DNA of 64,000 nt from NCBI GenBank assembly GCA_963920765.1, contig OY987246.1:24747167-24811166 (forward strand), given 5' to 3'. Each line of letters starts with the position of its first letter. Within the stretch, counting starts at the first letter, position 1. The notes beneath the pieces were generated by a model, which saw only the letters and a list, made by a program, of their open reading frames with translations, was not told where the DNA came from and searched no databases. Source of the DNA: Ulota crispa. Lineage: Eukaryota; Streptophyta; Bryopsida; Orthotrichales; Orthotrichaceae. Shown one piece after another: positions 12,901 to 25,604 of this stretch. The position numbers and the translations under genes are program-made.

Positions 12901-15900
12901 AAGAAGGAAAAAACCTCTAATAAAAACGTTCAACAAAACCAAAACATCTCTAAAATAAGCAATATACTCAAGGGATATTTCTTTACTTGTGTTGGAATTT
13001 CATGTTTCACAATAATACTATATATGAAGTATGAGTTCCATTCAAATGTCCAACATTCATATATTGCAATGAAAGAACATGATAACATATTCAAATGTGG
13101 TGTGATACAATTCATGTTCATTAGGCCTAATAAAAAAACAAAATCTCTTAGATACTTTTGTCAATATGAAGATAAAACTTTTTTTCTCATACTATTACCT
13201 TTTTAGTTACATGTTTTTAAAGTGCGATTGTAAAAAATCATCACCGATTTTATTGTTATTATTTTGATACCTGTAATCAATGAGGCAAAGAATATGTGCA
13301 CTCATTTTGAAATTTGCCTTATTGCCCTTGTGCATAATGTGTTCATAATTTACAAAGTTATGATCCAAAAATATATGGACTAAGTAGTATGGAAGTACAA
13401 ACATCAATGACTGTGGCATATGGGCTTTTGATAGGTATGTTGTTGAAGGAAAATATTGAGACTACACACTAAAACTTTATGTGTTAGCAATGTCTATAGA
13501 TTGGTGGTATTACTACTATGGGGTAGCCAATAGGAACTATGGGGTTAGATTTACACTTTTACCAAAATGAGTTATTGGTAACTTAGTCATGACATGTAAA
13601 AAATCAAATCCACCTTCTGAGGCAAAATTTACCTAACTTTGTAATATAAGAATGAGATCATTTATAAAGACATTTGTGGTTTTCGCACCATTTTTGACTT
13701 ACTGTGTCCAACTCTTATTACTTGTATCATTTATTTTATGTTGCATAGATATTAGACATATTAAAATTTTAACTCTTAACATTGTTATTGTAATTGTTGA
13801 TTTTCTAGTTTTGAGTTTTTTTTTAGCCTCTTGAACATCAGTTAAGGTAGGCACACCCATAAGCGTGGAAATAAGGGTTTTGGAGTAGGAAAAACAATTG
13901 ACTAAGTTTGAAAAAAAACAATAAGTTAGGAAATGGAAACCAAAAATATTGGCATCAATTTCAAGGTTCCACCTACAAGTATTTGTTCACAAAGATTTTT
14001 CAAAGTCCAAAATCACTGAAATTATAGGAACCATGTGTAACAGATGCTAATCACAAGGCTTCTTGGTTCTTAAATAATGAGATGGGTACTCAAAACCTCA
14101 TGCTAGTCATCCACAACCATCACTTCATCACCCATAACCATCACTCAAGTCACCCACAACCATTTGTTTTTTTATTAATTACCCCTGCCACTTTCAGGTG
14201 ACGGGCATGGGGATGCAATGCTTATGGATGTTGCTACCTTACACTACTCTTGGTGACAGACAACTCTCTCATATCTAGCTACTTATGGACTATCCTAAAG
14301 TTTATGAGGAATGATCCAACATTTGTTTTTTTATGCAAAACACAAATACAATTGTAAAGCATTGGCAAAGACTTGCAACATGTTATTAGAAGAAATATCC
14401 AAATCCAAAAACACTAACAAAATATCAAGAAATAAAGGGAATACATGGGAAGATCTCTAGATGTTCATAGACACATAAATTTCATAAATACATGAATAGT
14501 TCATGCATAGCTAAAAACATCATTTTCATAAATGAAATTTAATTTCTAAGCCCCTCAGATGGTTCTTAATCTAAACAAAATATAAGTTATAGCTTGTTTA
14601 TTGAGATTGGGAGGATGTTACAAACTGTTATGCTTGCTAAGGGTAAGATTGTTCCATGAAATTGCAATCTTACCAAATATTTAGCTGGTAAGTGTTTTGT
14701 TACATTTAAAACATACTGGCTCTTGTTGTTATATCATAGCCATCCTAAATTCTCTAAGACTATTGGTAGTTGCTTCATCTTGGTCTACTCACCTTGGTTA
14801 AATGGTCACTAGACCATTTTATTTTAGTATCTTTGATGTTGAGTAAAATTGTATCTGTCTTTTAATATATAAACAATGCTTGAGAAAATGAGATTGAATA
14901 AGTGGATGTACTCATGTTTAGTTGGGTAAATCTAGTTCTTAAAAAGATCTTTATTAATGAAGCAAAAAAACATCAAATAATAAATATTTTGAAACTTGCT
15001 TAATTGTCTTTGAGCATGGTAAACATGTTATATCAAAAATCGATTATTTCTGCATATAGATAACAATAATGAAGGTGCAAATTTCAGTTACCTAGTGATT
15101 GTTAATAAAATGTTGTGTACCATCTACATCTTATTGAGAATTCTACCTTGTTTACTTATTTACTTATTTATTTTTGACTTTAATACTATGGAGAATTAGA
15201 AATGGGTGCACATGTTAATTTCAATATGCAGAAACTATACTATTCCTCGTTAAATGCATACTGGTATGTACAAACTTAATTCTTCCATTATTGCAGCATT
15301 AAAGGTGAACAATCATCAAGACGTTTAGAGGTTGGACGGTTATGCCACCTACGATCCACCTTGGCTTTTCACACATGTTTCAAATCAAATGATATTTAGA
15401 CCAATTACAATTCAGAAATTTCAGACTTTTAAAACCAAATCAAATAAAAAATATTTTCAACACAAGAAAACAATTAAAGTTGAAATAACCTTGTATATAT
15501 ATGTATATAGGGGGAAATAATTTGAGCTCTTTTTATAAACAATCAATTCTTATTTTTTGTAATCATCATATGCTTGTTTTAATCAAAATTTTAGGATTTG
15601 AGGAGTACGATTAGTTTAGAAATAGACAAATCTTTATTAAGTTGAATTTTCATTATATTCATTTTTGTGAAGTGCAAGTTAGTTGATGTGAAAAACAAGG
15701 GTGCCTATTTTCATCAAGAAAATTATTTGTCTTTTATGTGCAACCTCCATGCTTGATTTATGTTACAAAATTAGTTATAGATTTACTAGCACAATTATAT
15801 TAATTCAATACGTCCTATTGAGTTATTTTAGACACTATTCTCTAGCAAAAGGTGAAAGTGCAAAAACAATGGGAAATCTTGAATGAAACTTACAAGATGC

Positions 15901-15952
15901 TTCTATTTATTGCAATTTTAAGGATTTTTCCATAAGTTGAAAAAAGTCTTGT
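9984..15952. other. AT-rich intergenic DNA, no convincing gene
   Basis: About 6 kb without a supported gene. Two open frames above 100 codons occur (11119-11505 and 12805-13206, both +). The first contains a hydrophobic Phe/Leu/Ile stretch and Pro/Ser runs; the second has no recognisable motif. Both have the composition of random AT-rich DNA and no splice or promoter support. A short G run lies at about 10971-10977. No RNA gene seen. Confidence 0.5.
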
Positions 15953-16871
15953 TTAACCCCTAAAATTCTTTTGTGTTTAGAGGCCCAAAACTGCTTCAAA
16001 ATACTAATCCCCAAAGCAAGGTCAAAATCTTCATTGAAACTTGTTTTTTAACAAATCCAACTGTAGGATCCTTTGGTTGACTTGCACGAGTACATTGTCC
16101 CAAAATTTCAGAATGAATATCCCCACCAATTGCAAGATCAATGTGCCTAAACTTCAAAATGTAGGTTTTTCTAGTCCTTCCAAAAGGTAAAGTTTTGAAT
16201 TTCAAACTTTTTAGAAAAAAACACATATGTTGTATTTCTTGCGCAATTTTTGCAATATTTCGGAAAATGGGTTGAAAGCATATATAAAAAAATTTAACCA
16301 AAAAAATTTTGGACTCATTTTTACCAAAATTGTAAAGTGAAAGGTATTGATGAATGAAAGATATAACTAATATGCTAATAAGTTTTGGAAGAATTTGAAA
16401 ATTGTTAATTCCAATGGTGAGAATGCTCTAACAAAAAATTAGTAACTTTATTTTTCATTTTCATTTGTAATTTTTCAAAATTGAGGGTAAAAGATAACTT
16501 TATATGTTTTTTCTACCCCCTTCCTACCTTCATTGCCTGCAAAAGAAAACTCCTTTTAACTCTTACCTCATTATTTGGAATTGAGTGATTCAATTTTTTT
16601 TGAGTAGGTATCAATCTATACAATTCTATAAATTAAAAAAATAAAAATATTAGAATATATTTTTGCTGCCCGGTTTGACTTTGAAATTGAAAAAACCTTC
16701 TAACTTTTGCATTACTTATCTGAATGACATGAAATAAAGCTTCACATGTAGATTATGATGAGTAGCATCCATCCTGAAAAATTTATGAAAAATTTCCAAA
16801 TTTGAAGTCAATAGAGCCTGCCCAAGTTCTCATAAAGTCCAAAGTGGGTTCCTTGGGCCTTTAGGGGTTAA
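15953..16871. mobile_element. Family B element, solo copy 1
   Basis: Bounded by TTAACCCCTAAAATTC and GGGCCTTTAGGGGTTAA. Its sequence is closely matched by 56554-57465, clearly over 90 percent identity by eye in the first 230 bp. It also shares AAATCCAAC..TAGGATC with the right-hand copy at 2000-2937. This copy does not fold on itself over its full length. An open frame on the - strand (15996-16301) has no recognised domain. Confidence 0.8.
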
Positions 16872-18427
16872 ACTTTTTTTGTAAATCTTCAACTAGTGAC
16901 TAATGCATTTATAGAATGAGGTAGCTTTGTTCCAAATACCAATGTAAATGACAAATCTACCTATGTACTTCAACCAACAAAGGCATGTAAACACATGTTC
17001 TAAGTGCTATTATTGGTTTAAGGGTTAAAGCCAGATTCAATGACTCAATTTGTATCCACATACCCATTTCTTTAAACTCCCTTTGTTTGGCAATAAGTGG
17101 CGCTTAGGAAATTCATGTTTTTATTTCAATTTCATTGATCATATTATAAATCACATTATTCATGTAGATCCAAAATTTATTTACCACAAAAAGTGATTGA
17201 AATTGTATGTGGTTATTGTATCCTACCTATAAGTTTGGCCCAAGAAGCCTCAATACAACCTAAGAAGGAATATAAGTTTTCAATGTACCACTTACAGCTA
17301 AACAAAAGAGATATCATCTTTTATTGTAAAAAGCATTTCTTTTCACAATCTTTTTGAATATTGTCAAATCATGCTTGTGATGATGTTATTATGTTTTGTT
17401 AATTAATTGCTTGTATTTTTTCAAAGTTTTCTAAGACGGTACAACTTACGACACATGTTGGAATGATGAAACTATATATGTACATCCATAAATGGGTAGA
17501 TTACGGAAGACAAAATAGTTGCTGATCTAATTAAACACACATCCCCTTGAGATATCACAATACCGTCCCACTTTGACAAGTATTGTTTTGACAACATCTG
17601 AAAATTTCATCCCCTCCCAGGTGATAGATGCTTTGCTTGTTTTTAATTTACATATTTGAAAAACTAACTGTATCAAGAGTTGTAACAATGAAGAACATTG
17701 TTGCTTGTTGCTCGCTAGAACTACAACTCTACTGGCATGAAAATTTGAGGTGAAATTGTTTGTATGGAAGATAAGGATTTTGCAACCAACGTAGTCTTCT
17801 ATTATTTTTTGTAACAAATTTTTAATTTTTTGATATGCAGCATGGATTTTTCCTTTATGGCTACACAAATGTTTGAGGTTGCCAATTTTGTGTCTTTGGG
17901 CCAATACATGCTTAGAAGCCCATATGCAAAAATAGCAAGTTTGATACTCTGTATGAAGTGCATGGGTGACAGGGGTCGTACATCTCCTAGACATACACTA
18001 TGGTCACATGGTGTTCACAAATGCAATTAAACCAAGCAAAACTCTCACCAAATGTTCCAGAGCTACAAAAACAACATTTTGAGTACCTCTAATTTTAGCT
18101 TATTTAGAATTCTGTTTAGACACTTATGTTGATTATGAAAATCACTCATTAGGGATCATTGATAAAGCTCTCGTCGAGGGTGCATATCAGTGCTCCCAAA
18201 TGCAACAAACTTTGCATAAATTCTACTAAACATTTGATTGTGTTTTAATTGTAAAGCTCCGAAGGATGTGAATTTGAACACTTAGTTAGCACATCTACTA
18301 GTGTTTTCATTTTTAGGACCACTTGAAGTCATTATGAAAATCACATTTGGGACCATTGGTGCACAATTGCACACCCAACAAAAAGTATTTAATCTTTCCT
18401 AAGGAAATTACTAAACTCCATCGCAGA
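16872..18427. other. Intergenic DNA with one unassigned open frame
   Basis: Apart from the open frame listed separately at 17527-17994 there is no recognisable gene, RNA or repeat in this stretch. Confidence 0.5.
17527..17994 (-). CDS. Unassigned 155-codon open frame, doubtful
   Basis: This is the longest uninterrupted frame in the AT-rich part of the left half, starting at an ATG on the - strand. The peptide has scattered Cys and His residues in its first half (around residues 17-45) and a Leu-rich hydrophobic stretch near residues 100-115, but no motif I recognise. Base composition is like the surrounding intergenic DNA, and no splice sites or promoter were found nearby. It may be a chance frame or a fragment of a decayed gene. 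Confidence 0.15.
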   Translation of the reverse strand: MSRRCTTPVTHALHTEYQTCYFCIWASKHVLAQRHKIGNLKHLCSHKGKIHAAYQKIKNLLQKIIEDYVGCKILIFHTNNFTSNFHASRVVVLASNKQQCSSLLQLLIQLVFQICKLKTSKASITWEGMKFSDVVKTILVKVGRYCDISRGCVFN

Positions 18428-18429
18428 AT

Positions 18430-18563
18430 GAAAATGGGGTTGGGCACTTGGATGCAATAAAAATGGGGTTGGGCACTTGGATGCAATAAAAATGGGGTTG
18501 GGCACTTGGATGCAATAAAAATGGGGTTGGGCACTTGGATGCAATAAAAATGGGGTTAGGGGT
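18430..18563. repeat. 29-bp G-rich tandem repeat, about 4.5 copies
   Basis: The unit contains ATGGGGTTGGGCACTTGG followed by ATGCAATAAAA. ATGGGG recurs at 18434, 18463, 18492, 18521 and 18550, exactly 29 bp apart. Copies are essentially identical, which implies recent expansion. The frames reading through it are by-products of the repeat. Confidence 0.95.
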
Positions 18564-18783
18564 GCCAGGGCTCCCTTTCGTTTTCGTACTGTGGCGCTGC
18601 TAAGCTTAATGCTTTGGGGGTGGCCAGTGGTGCTCGTTACTTGGGTTGTTGTTTTCAGGCACATGTCAATTATTGATTTGTGTACCCTTCAAGTCGTTTT
18701 CAGCTTAAAGTGTTTTGTTTTACCTCTGCAATCAAGCTTCTGTCATCTGTATTAAAATATATAAGAAAAAGAGAAGAAAAAAT

Positions 18784-18799
18784 GGGGGGGGGGGGGGGG
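18784..18799. repeat. Poly-G run of 16
   Basis: Sixteen consecutive G residues directly after AAAAAAT, followed by CTGGGG. It lies 220 bp downstream of the G-rich 29-bp repeat. Confidence 0.9.
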
Positions 18800-18913
18800 C
18801 TGGGGTGATCATAGCATTCATGACTCCGGAGCACATGCCAATTGCTAAACTTACAGAAAAGGCACCCTTGCAGTCCCCTTCAGCAGGGTTAGATTTTTTT
18901 TTTACCAGGGTAA

Positions 18914-19141
18914 GGTAAGAGGCCCTAATTGCGTTATGGCTCTAATTGCGTTCGCATTTAGGAACGTGTGACATTTGAGATAAAATATCTTTGACTGTCA
19001 TTGATGAGTTGGGTAGGCTTAGCATATTGCTAAGCCTACCTAACTCATCAATGACAATCAAAGATAATTTATCTCAAATGTCACACGTTCCTATTTGCAA
19101 ATGCAATTAGAGCCATAACGCAATTAGAACCTCTTATCTTA
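18914..19141. mobile_element. Hairpin MITE, 228 bp
   Basis: Near-perfect inverted repeat with arms of about 110 bp meeting at CTTAGCATATTGCTAAG (19017-19033). Ends are TAAGGTAAGAGG and CCTCTTATCTTA. A CTAATTGCGTTATGGCTCTA block near the left end is mirrored on the right. Non-coding, and expected to form a long stem if transcribed. Confidence 0.85.
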
Positions 19142-20324
19142 GAGCAACTCGCACTTCAGAATGCAGATAAGTAAGGAAATTTTGGCTAATATTGGAAAGA
19201 ATGAATAATTAGCAAAAGTTCATCCAAAAATATATTATTATAAGCTACTTTCATCCAAAATTTGACAAACTGAGTTTTTGCGTAAGTAGGGATCTAGCAA
19301 TTTCATCTCGTTTTTCACGAGAATTTCTTAGTGCAGTGGTTGCCAACGGCCGGTCGAGGTAAGAGTTAGACAAAATTAGCCAAGAAATTAAACACTGCCC
19401 TTCAGGGCTTAGACGATGGATGTGCTTTTGCTGATGTGGCAAAAAGGGATTGGCTTAGATTTCCTATTTTGTTTATATTTTTGACACCCAAAATGGTCAA
19501 GACACTCGCACTCTATTCATGAAAATTTCAGTTATATCCCAAAAGTGGCTTTTCTTTTCTGTTCCGTAGTGGTTGAGTACTTGACTTGAGGTACATGACA
19601 ATTCTGTCAAAGGGTGTTGTTTTGACACTGTGTTTGACATTAGAATGTCAAAAAAATAAGATGGTATGAAAATTCGACATTAAATCTGACATGGTTTTTG
19701 ACTCAAAAGTATCATGGAATTCTGTTGAAATTATTTTTGACACAATAATGTGAAAAAGAGGGTCAAGTATTTTGAGTGTCAAAAAAAATGTTAAAGAAGT
19801 TGATGAGTTTAGAAATCCAAAATGAACTACAAAAATTTTCATAGAACATAGAACAACTTGGGTTTGATTTGACTTCCTCTTGTTTTTGCATGAAAAACTC
19901 ATTGAATTTGTTTGAAAGGTTTAGCATCTCCATATGATAAGTTAGTAGCACTTCATGTTATGTGAATTACAAAAAAAAATATAAGACTTGTCCATGTGTG
20001 CAATATTTGGTTAGTTGAGGTAAGATATGTAATTTTGAACTTAGAAGTGGGTAAATAGAATCCTAAAAGTGGCAAATAGGCCAAGTAGGGTTGAAAAACT
20101 AGATGGGAAGGGATGAAACTTGGGCACAAGAGGGACCAAATGGGCAACTTGGACTAGGAATAACAAGGACAAGGTGGGCCGGCAGTTTGGGCAAGCTTAA
20201 AATTACTATTCTTTTTCTTTCCATGGTAGAGTGTTGGAGCTTGGTGCCTTATGTCTACTTGGGGCACATATAGGCGTAGGGCACCAAGTTGCAATATTGT
20301 AGCTTGGTGCCCCAACACCATCTT

Positions 20325-20612
20325 AACACAATATTCATTTAAATGGGAAAATGCAATTTCCAAGTTGTACTTCACCTAAATTCAAAATTGTCATCTTAAA
20401 CCAAATTTGAAGGTATCAGATTTAGTCTGAGCCACTAAGATTTTTTCCCCCGCAAATTCTTCCTCTCAAGTGAGGGCACGTGTATCAAAAAGAAACGCTG
20501 AACTTGGTTTATGGTGATCACCTTAAACCTTGAACTTGGTTTATGGTGATCACCTTAAACCTTCAGAAGTCCCAAAAAATCCTCTTTTGCCTAACTTAAT
20601 GAACATCGTGTT
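20325..20612. mobile_element. MITE, family A, inverted relative to 714-977
   Basis: Ends AACACAATATTCATTTAAATG and TAATGAACATCGTGTT match family A. The interior holds the complementary CCTCTCAAGTGAGGGCACGTG and AGTCTGAGCCACTAAGATTT blocks. A 30-bp segment containing TTGGTTTATGGTGATCACC is tandemly duplicated inside this copy. Confidence 0.75.
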
Positions 20613-21085
20613 CTTTTCTATTAGTGTTAAGTGCTTGTTGTACAACCAATAATAAACTATTAATAAATTGTTGAATATCACATTATGACTTTGAATGATA
20701 CAGTGTTCTTTTAAAATACATCCAAGGATTGTCTTCTCTTTTACACCTTAAAGCTAGTTTATTTTATTTAGGTTTGAATTTTCAAAAGTAGAATTGGTAG
20801 ATGGGTAATTGAGATGAAGCCACGTAGAACCATGGTATCTTGAAGATCAACTCAGTAATGAAAATCAATGAGATCATGGCTCTTTTCACTCCACCCAAAA
20901 CATTTACCTGGCATATGTAAACATTATAAGAACCTAAGTTACTTACAAGTTCCTAAAATGACAGTCAAAATTTATGATGATTGTGAAATACGTGATAATT
21001 CATGTGAAAAACTTGTTTTTATTGAATTACCCCTTTACATGAGGAAAATTTGCATAGAAGCTGTACAGTACGATCCATTATGTAC

Positions 21086-21957
21086 TGTACAGTACTCAGA
21101 AGAAAGAGTACATAACATCTTTTTATGGCATTCAAAGAAGTATGTATAATATAACTCACACTTCATTCTCACATTTTTAATATGCAATTTTCATGCAATC
21201 TTGATCAAGCATGTCAAATTTCAGTTACTAAAACCCAACATCTTATTTTTGGTAAATGGTTTTGTGTCAAAATCATGGTTTTAAAAAAAAGTTGATTAAT
21301 AAATAGTGGTGATGAATTTTTGAGATTTGATTGCATGAATATGTAGGAGATATTCATACGCACATCTTCCTTTCAAACAAACATTTCCAAAAAAATTCAA
21401 TATTCCTTTTGTAGAGATTTCAATGTCAGAGTGATTATGACCAAATTTAGTGAAATACATATTTCTTCATGGAAATTAATTTTTTTGGCAAAAAAAAAAT
21501 ATCATCATGTTTAAAGGTACAAACTCAATCACAACGTATGAGTCAAACAACAAAAAATAATTTCCATGAAGAAATATGTATTTCACTAAATTTGGTCATA
21601 ATCACTCTGACATTGAAATCTCTACAAAAGGAATATTGAATTTTTTTGGAAATGTTTGTTTGAAAGGAAGATGTGCGTATGAATATCTCCTACATATTCA
21701 TGCAATCAAATCTCAAAAATTCATCACCACTATTTATTAATCAACTTTTTTTTAAAACCATGATTTTGACACAAAACCATTTACCAAAAATAAGATGTTG
21801 GGTTTTAGTAACTGAAATTTGACAATCTTGATCAAGATTGCATGAAGATTGCATATTAAAAATGTGAGAATGAAGTGTGAGTTATATTCTTTGTTATACA
21901 TATTTCTTTGGATGCCATAAAACGGTGTTATGTACTCTTTCTTTTGGATACTGTACA
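21086..21957. mobile_element. Long hairpin (foldback) element, 872 bp
   Basis: Left arm 21086 to about 21480 and right arm about 21560-21957 are near-perfect reverse complements around a loop of about 70 bp. Ends read TGTACAGTA and TACTGTACA. The right arm carries a small CAATCTTGATCAAGATTGCATG rearrangement relative to the left. Frames at 20868-21149 and 21752-21964 run into the arms and are not evidence of genes. Confidence 0.85.
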
Positions 21958-23769
21958 TGGTCAAATTGGACCAACCTAAGAAAAATCACCCATTCAAGTG
22001 CAACTTTCATGAATACCATAGTTCATCAACATACTTTGGACGGATAACTGTGTACAACCCTGTTAAAGTTTTGATAGCGCTCAAATCTAGTAAAAGCTTT
22101 GAAAGCTCTTCAAAGTTCATTGCATCATCTCAATGCATCAGGGTACAACTTACTAGAATGTTTTGATTTAGCACGCATGCTAGAGATTGATGATGACTTT
22201 TCATTAAAAATTCATAATGCAAAGATAAAAAGAGCAACATTAACTTCGAGGTTAAGACAAACAATTTTTTTCCAAGCAAACCGACATATGTTCACCCATC
22301 TTTAACATGATAATTCTATATTGGCATTTAACACATTTTGCAAACCTACACACTAATTAGTTACACTTATAATCATCAGTAAAACACATTTGCCCCACAT
22401 GCAAATTCTATTGGTCATTTTTATTGGACTTATGTAGTTAGGACCTTGCATTCAAATTTTGAAATATGAGTGAATGCAACACTGAGTCTCATATATATAA
22501 TAAACTAAAATTTCCCTCCATCTTGTGCTACTTTTTTAACATTTGTTTGGAATAAATCTCCCAAAACATTTGTTTTGTGGATATTTCCATTACATAAAAA
22601 TTAAAAATTAAAAAAAAAAAAAGAAACCTTTCCCCTCAAAAGATAAGATAATTTTGTAGTTCAAAGAATTACTATAAAAAAGACTTCAACAAGAAAACAT
22701 GAAGAAACATAAATTAAAATGTAATATAATTAGAAATCTAAAAATATAAACACAAAAGAGAAGAAGCTTGTGAAATGTGATGTTTTCAATATTTGGTTTT
22801 AGAAGGAATTTCTTAACATTCATTAAATTTTGTGAATAAATGGCAATGCAGTTATACAAATATTATTTACAGTTTCCTATTTGTATTTTAATTAAAAATT
22901 CACCACTTAACTATACTTCTAGATTACATTTATAATATGTTTATTTTGTTTTTAGTTATGTGTTAAAAATCAATGAGTGCGGCTTACATACAATAGTTTG
23001 TTTGGTAAATATTTTCATTCAAACAGCCACATCATGTGTATGATGCAACTGAAATGAAAATTTGGAACCTAAACTTTTTACTATAAAACATTTTGGACAA
23101 TGTAAAAAAATTTCAACTAAAAAGCAAGTGTTTTAGCAAGTGATTGAATTTCAAGGCTTCACCATTCCCTAACACCTGATTTTGTTGTCATTTGGAATAT
23201 CATTTAATTGTAAAACACTTTTTAAATATGCAACCTACAAAACCATTTACAATTGCCAAAAAATCACATGCACTAAGTTCCATACAACATACATTCATAA
23301 TATTTGTTCTTTATAGTTTATTTTTTATAATTGATGTGTCCATATTTACATCTTTATAATAACAAAGGTAAATATGGCGCACATTGAGAAACACATTTGA
23401 CTTGAAAAAACATGCAATGCAATTTTGCTAAGTGATTTCAAAAATGGCTCCCCAATGGGATATTAAAAAATGGATGACTTTGACTTTGAAGTCCAATTCA
23501 AAGTCAAGAATGATTGCTTTAGAGTTGATATTTCTATAACCTACTAATTATTTTGTACACCCAACCCTTCATTATTACAATTTCAAATATCATTTGTAGA
23601 GTACTTGAGTAAGATGTGACTATATGAAAGCTATTTTGTTTGGAAAAGCAAGTAAGTTATATAAGTCACAATAGTCTTTTTAAGCCAATGTAGAAGTAAT
23701 AGAAAGAATCCATCTCAAACAATCAATTCTATAGATACATAGATAGATATATACATAGAGAGAGAGAGA
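21958..23769. other. AT-rich intergenic DNA, no gene seen
   Basis: Two overlapping short frames (21930-22166 and 22099-22305) match no family I know. A short (ATAG)n and (GA)n microsatellite lies at about 23738-23772. No RNA gene seen. Confidence 0.5.
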
Positions 23770-24180
23770 GAATTGATATGTGTACCACACCCTTTCAAAT
23801 ACTGTACCACACCTTTAGAGAAAATTTTAGATTTCTACCATCAAAAAGCTAAATTTGAGAATATGGAATTCAAATTTGGACTTACAGACTAAGGTTTAGT
23901 CTAGAACCATGAAATAAAGTTGCAATTCAACATCACCCAATGAAAAAGTTTAGCTAGGGAGAAAAGTGTTACTTTTATTTTTATTTGTCAAAAAAGATAA
24001 CCATTTTCATTGGGTGTTGTTGAATTGCAACTTTTTTGTGGTTTTAGACTAAATCATGGTCTCTAGGTCCAAATCTGAATTCCAAATTCTCAAATTTAGC
24101 TATTTGATGGTAGAAATCTAAAAATTTCTCTTGGAATGTGGTACAGTAATTGAAAGGGTATGGTACACATATCAATTCCC
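23770..24180. mobile_element. MITE, family E (hairpin), solo copy
   Basis: The ends GAATTGATATGTGTACCACA and TGGTACACATATCAATTC are inverted repeats, and the arms pair over most of their 200 bp. The centre holds AACA(T/A)CACCCAATGAAAA and its complement. Two more copies sit inside the CACTA elements at 49825-50233 and 54355-54743. Confidence 0.85.

Positions 24181-24183
<3 letters not shown>

Positions 24184-24236
<53 letters not shown>
24184..24236. repeat. (TA)n microsatellite
   Basis: Uninterrupted TA repeat directly abutting the right end of the family E MITE. Confidence 0.95.
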
Positions 24237-24238
<2 letters not shown>

Positions 24239-24265
24239 TAGTACATAGGCACATGCTTTGCGTGA

Positions 24266-24328
24266 GTTGGGCATGTGTGGGTAATGCAACATTTAGTTGG
24301 GCATGTATGGGTAATGCAACATTCAACT
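24266..24328. repeat. Tandem duplication of a 31-bp unit
   Basis: AGTTGGGCATGT(G/A)TGGGTAATGCAACATT occurs twice in direct orientation. Confidence 0.8.
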
Positions 24329-24727
24329 TTACAAAAAATTGATATCTCAATTCAATTGGTCTAGAATCTAATCTAGATGTATTGTACAAAAAACAATCTC
24401 ACAATTGGTCTACAATCTAATCTTCATACACCATCATTTTGGTGAGAACAAAAATACCAATGGTATGGCTTCATCACAATGCTACTCTTTATTACTTTGC
24501 TAGGAAGCGTTTGGCATTTGATTAAATTTCTAGCACATGGTTGGAAGGTGTTTGATGTTTTATATTTGGAACATAACTTATTGTTTCAACTTCCAACAAA
24601 AATTCTAGAACATTTTGGAAAATGATATGATTGGAGGACACTTGGTGTTCTATGTCTTGCACAACCTTTGTTGCTTCAACTTACAAAATAATATCTAGAA
24701 GGTTCTAGAAAATCCTCCCACTTAGCA

Positions 24728-24741
24728 GTATACATATATAT

Positions 24742-24778
<37 letters not shown>

Positions 24779-24798
24779 GACATATATGTATATATATG

Positions 24799-24885
<87 letters not shown>
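24728..24885. repeat. Compound (TA)n/(CA)n microsatellite
   Basis: A (CA)n tract at about 24742-24755 is followed by interrupted TATATG units and a long pure (TA)n tract ending with TATTATTATTATT. Confidence 0.9.
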
Positions 24886-25025
24886 TATTATTATTATTTT
24901 ATATAGAAATTATGATCCATAACATAATGTGAAATGTGTTCATTTAGTGATTGGAATTTTGTTGATAAAAGAAGTGCAACCTTGAATGCTAGATAGTAAT
25001 ACTCTTTGCCTTACACAAGTGTATA

Positions 25026-25604
25026 CTCCCTTTGTTTCTGAAAGAAACCTGTATTTGAGAATTTGTGAGGAATTAAGAAATATTAAAAACAAATTGTAAT
25101 TGGAAGTTATTGGATATTAGGCTTAAACCATTCCAAACCTAATTTTAGTTTCTTCTAAAATTAAGGTTTTTTAAAAAGGAGAGAAAATTAGTACCAAAGT
25201 TTTGAAATCTCAAGTTTTTTGTTATTGTCACAAATGGTTAGGAAAATGATTGATGTGAAGTGTGTCAATGCAATTGTAAGTAAAGAACAAGTTAGCCTAG
25301 TTGCCCAAGTAGTCCCATCTATAAAAAAACCAAAACTTTTTGTTGATATTATTGATGATTCTAGCTTAATGATAGGCAAGATTTGCAAAAAAAAATCACT
25401 AAATCAAGTTTATAATGCTAACATTAGCAATCAATGAGCATGAAAAGCCCAAAAAACATCTCCAAACTTGCTAAGTAGTTAATTTCATTTTAGAATTAAG
25501 CATAGGATTTATTCAAAAAAATCAACTCAAGAGACAAACACGGGTTTTTTTTTAAATAGAAAAAAAAGCATGAATCCGGGTTTCTTTCAAAAACAAAGAG
25601 AGTG
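25026..25604. mobile_element. Mariner/Stowaway-like non-autonomous element
   Basis: The left end CTCCCTTTGTTTCTGAAAGA is mirrored by GGGTTTCTTTCAAAAACAAA followed by GAGAG. TA dinucleotides flank both ends. CTCCCT(T/C)(T/C)GTTTC is the terminal signature of plant Stowaway/mariner elements. At about 580 bp it is too short for a transposase, and the frame at 25219-25437 has no DDE motif. Confidence 0.65.

Noticed and set aside
12805..13206. 133-codon + strand frame starting MGKHEPLLE
   Set aside because: No recognised motif, and the base composition matches the intergenic background; a chance frame cannot be excluded.
18313..18664. Two - strand frames with PNPIFIASKC-type peptide repeats
   Set aside because: They only read the 29-bp tandem repeat, which is not a coding unit here.
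20868..21149. 93-codon frame before the 872-bp hairpin
   Set aside because: Its C-terminal part lies within the hairpin arm and the rest matches no family; treated as chance.
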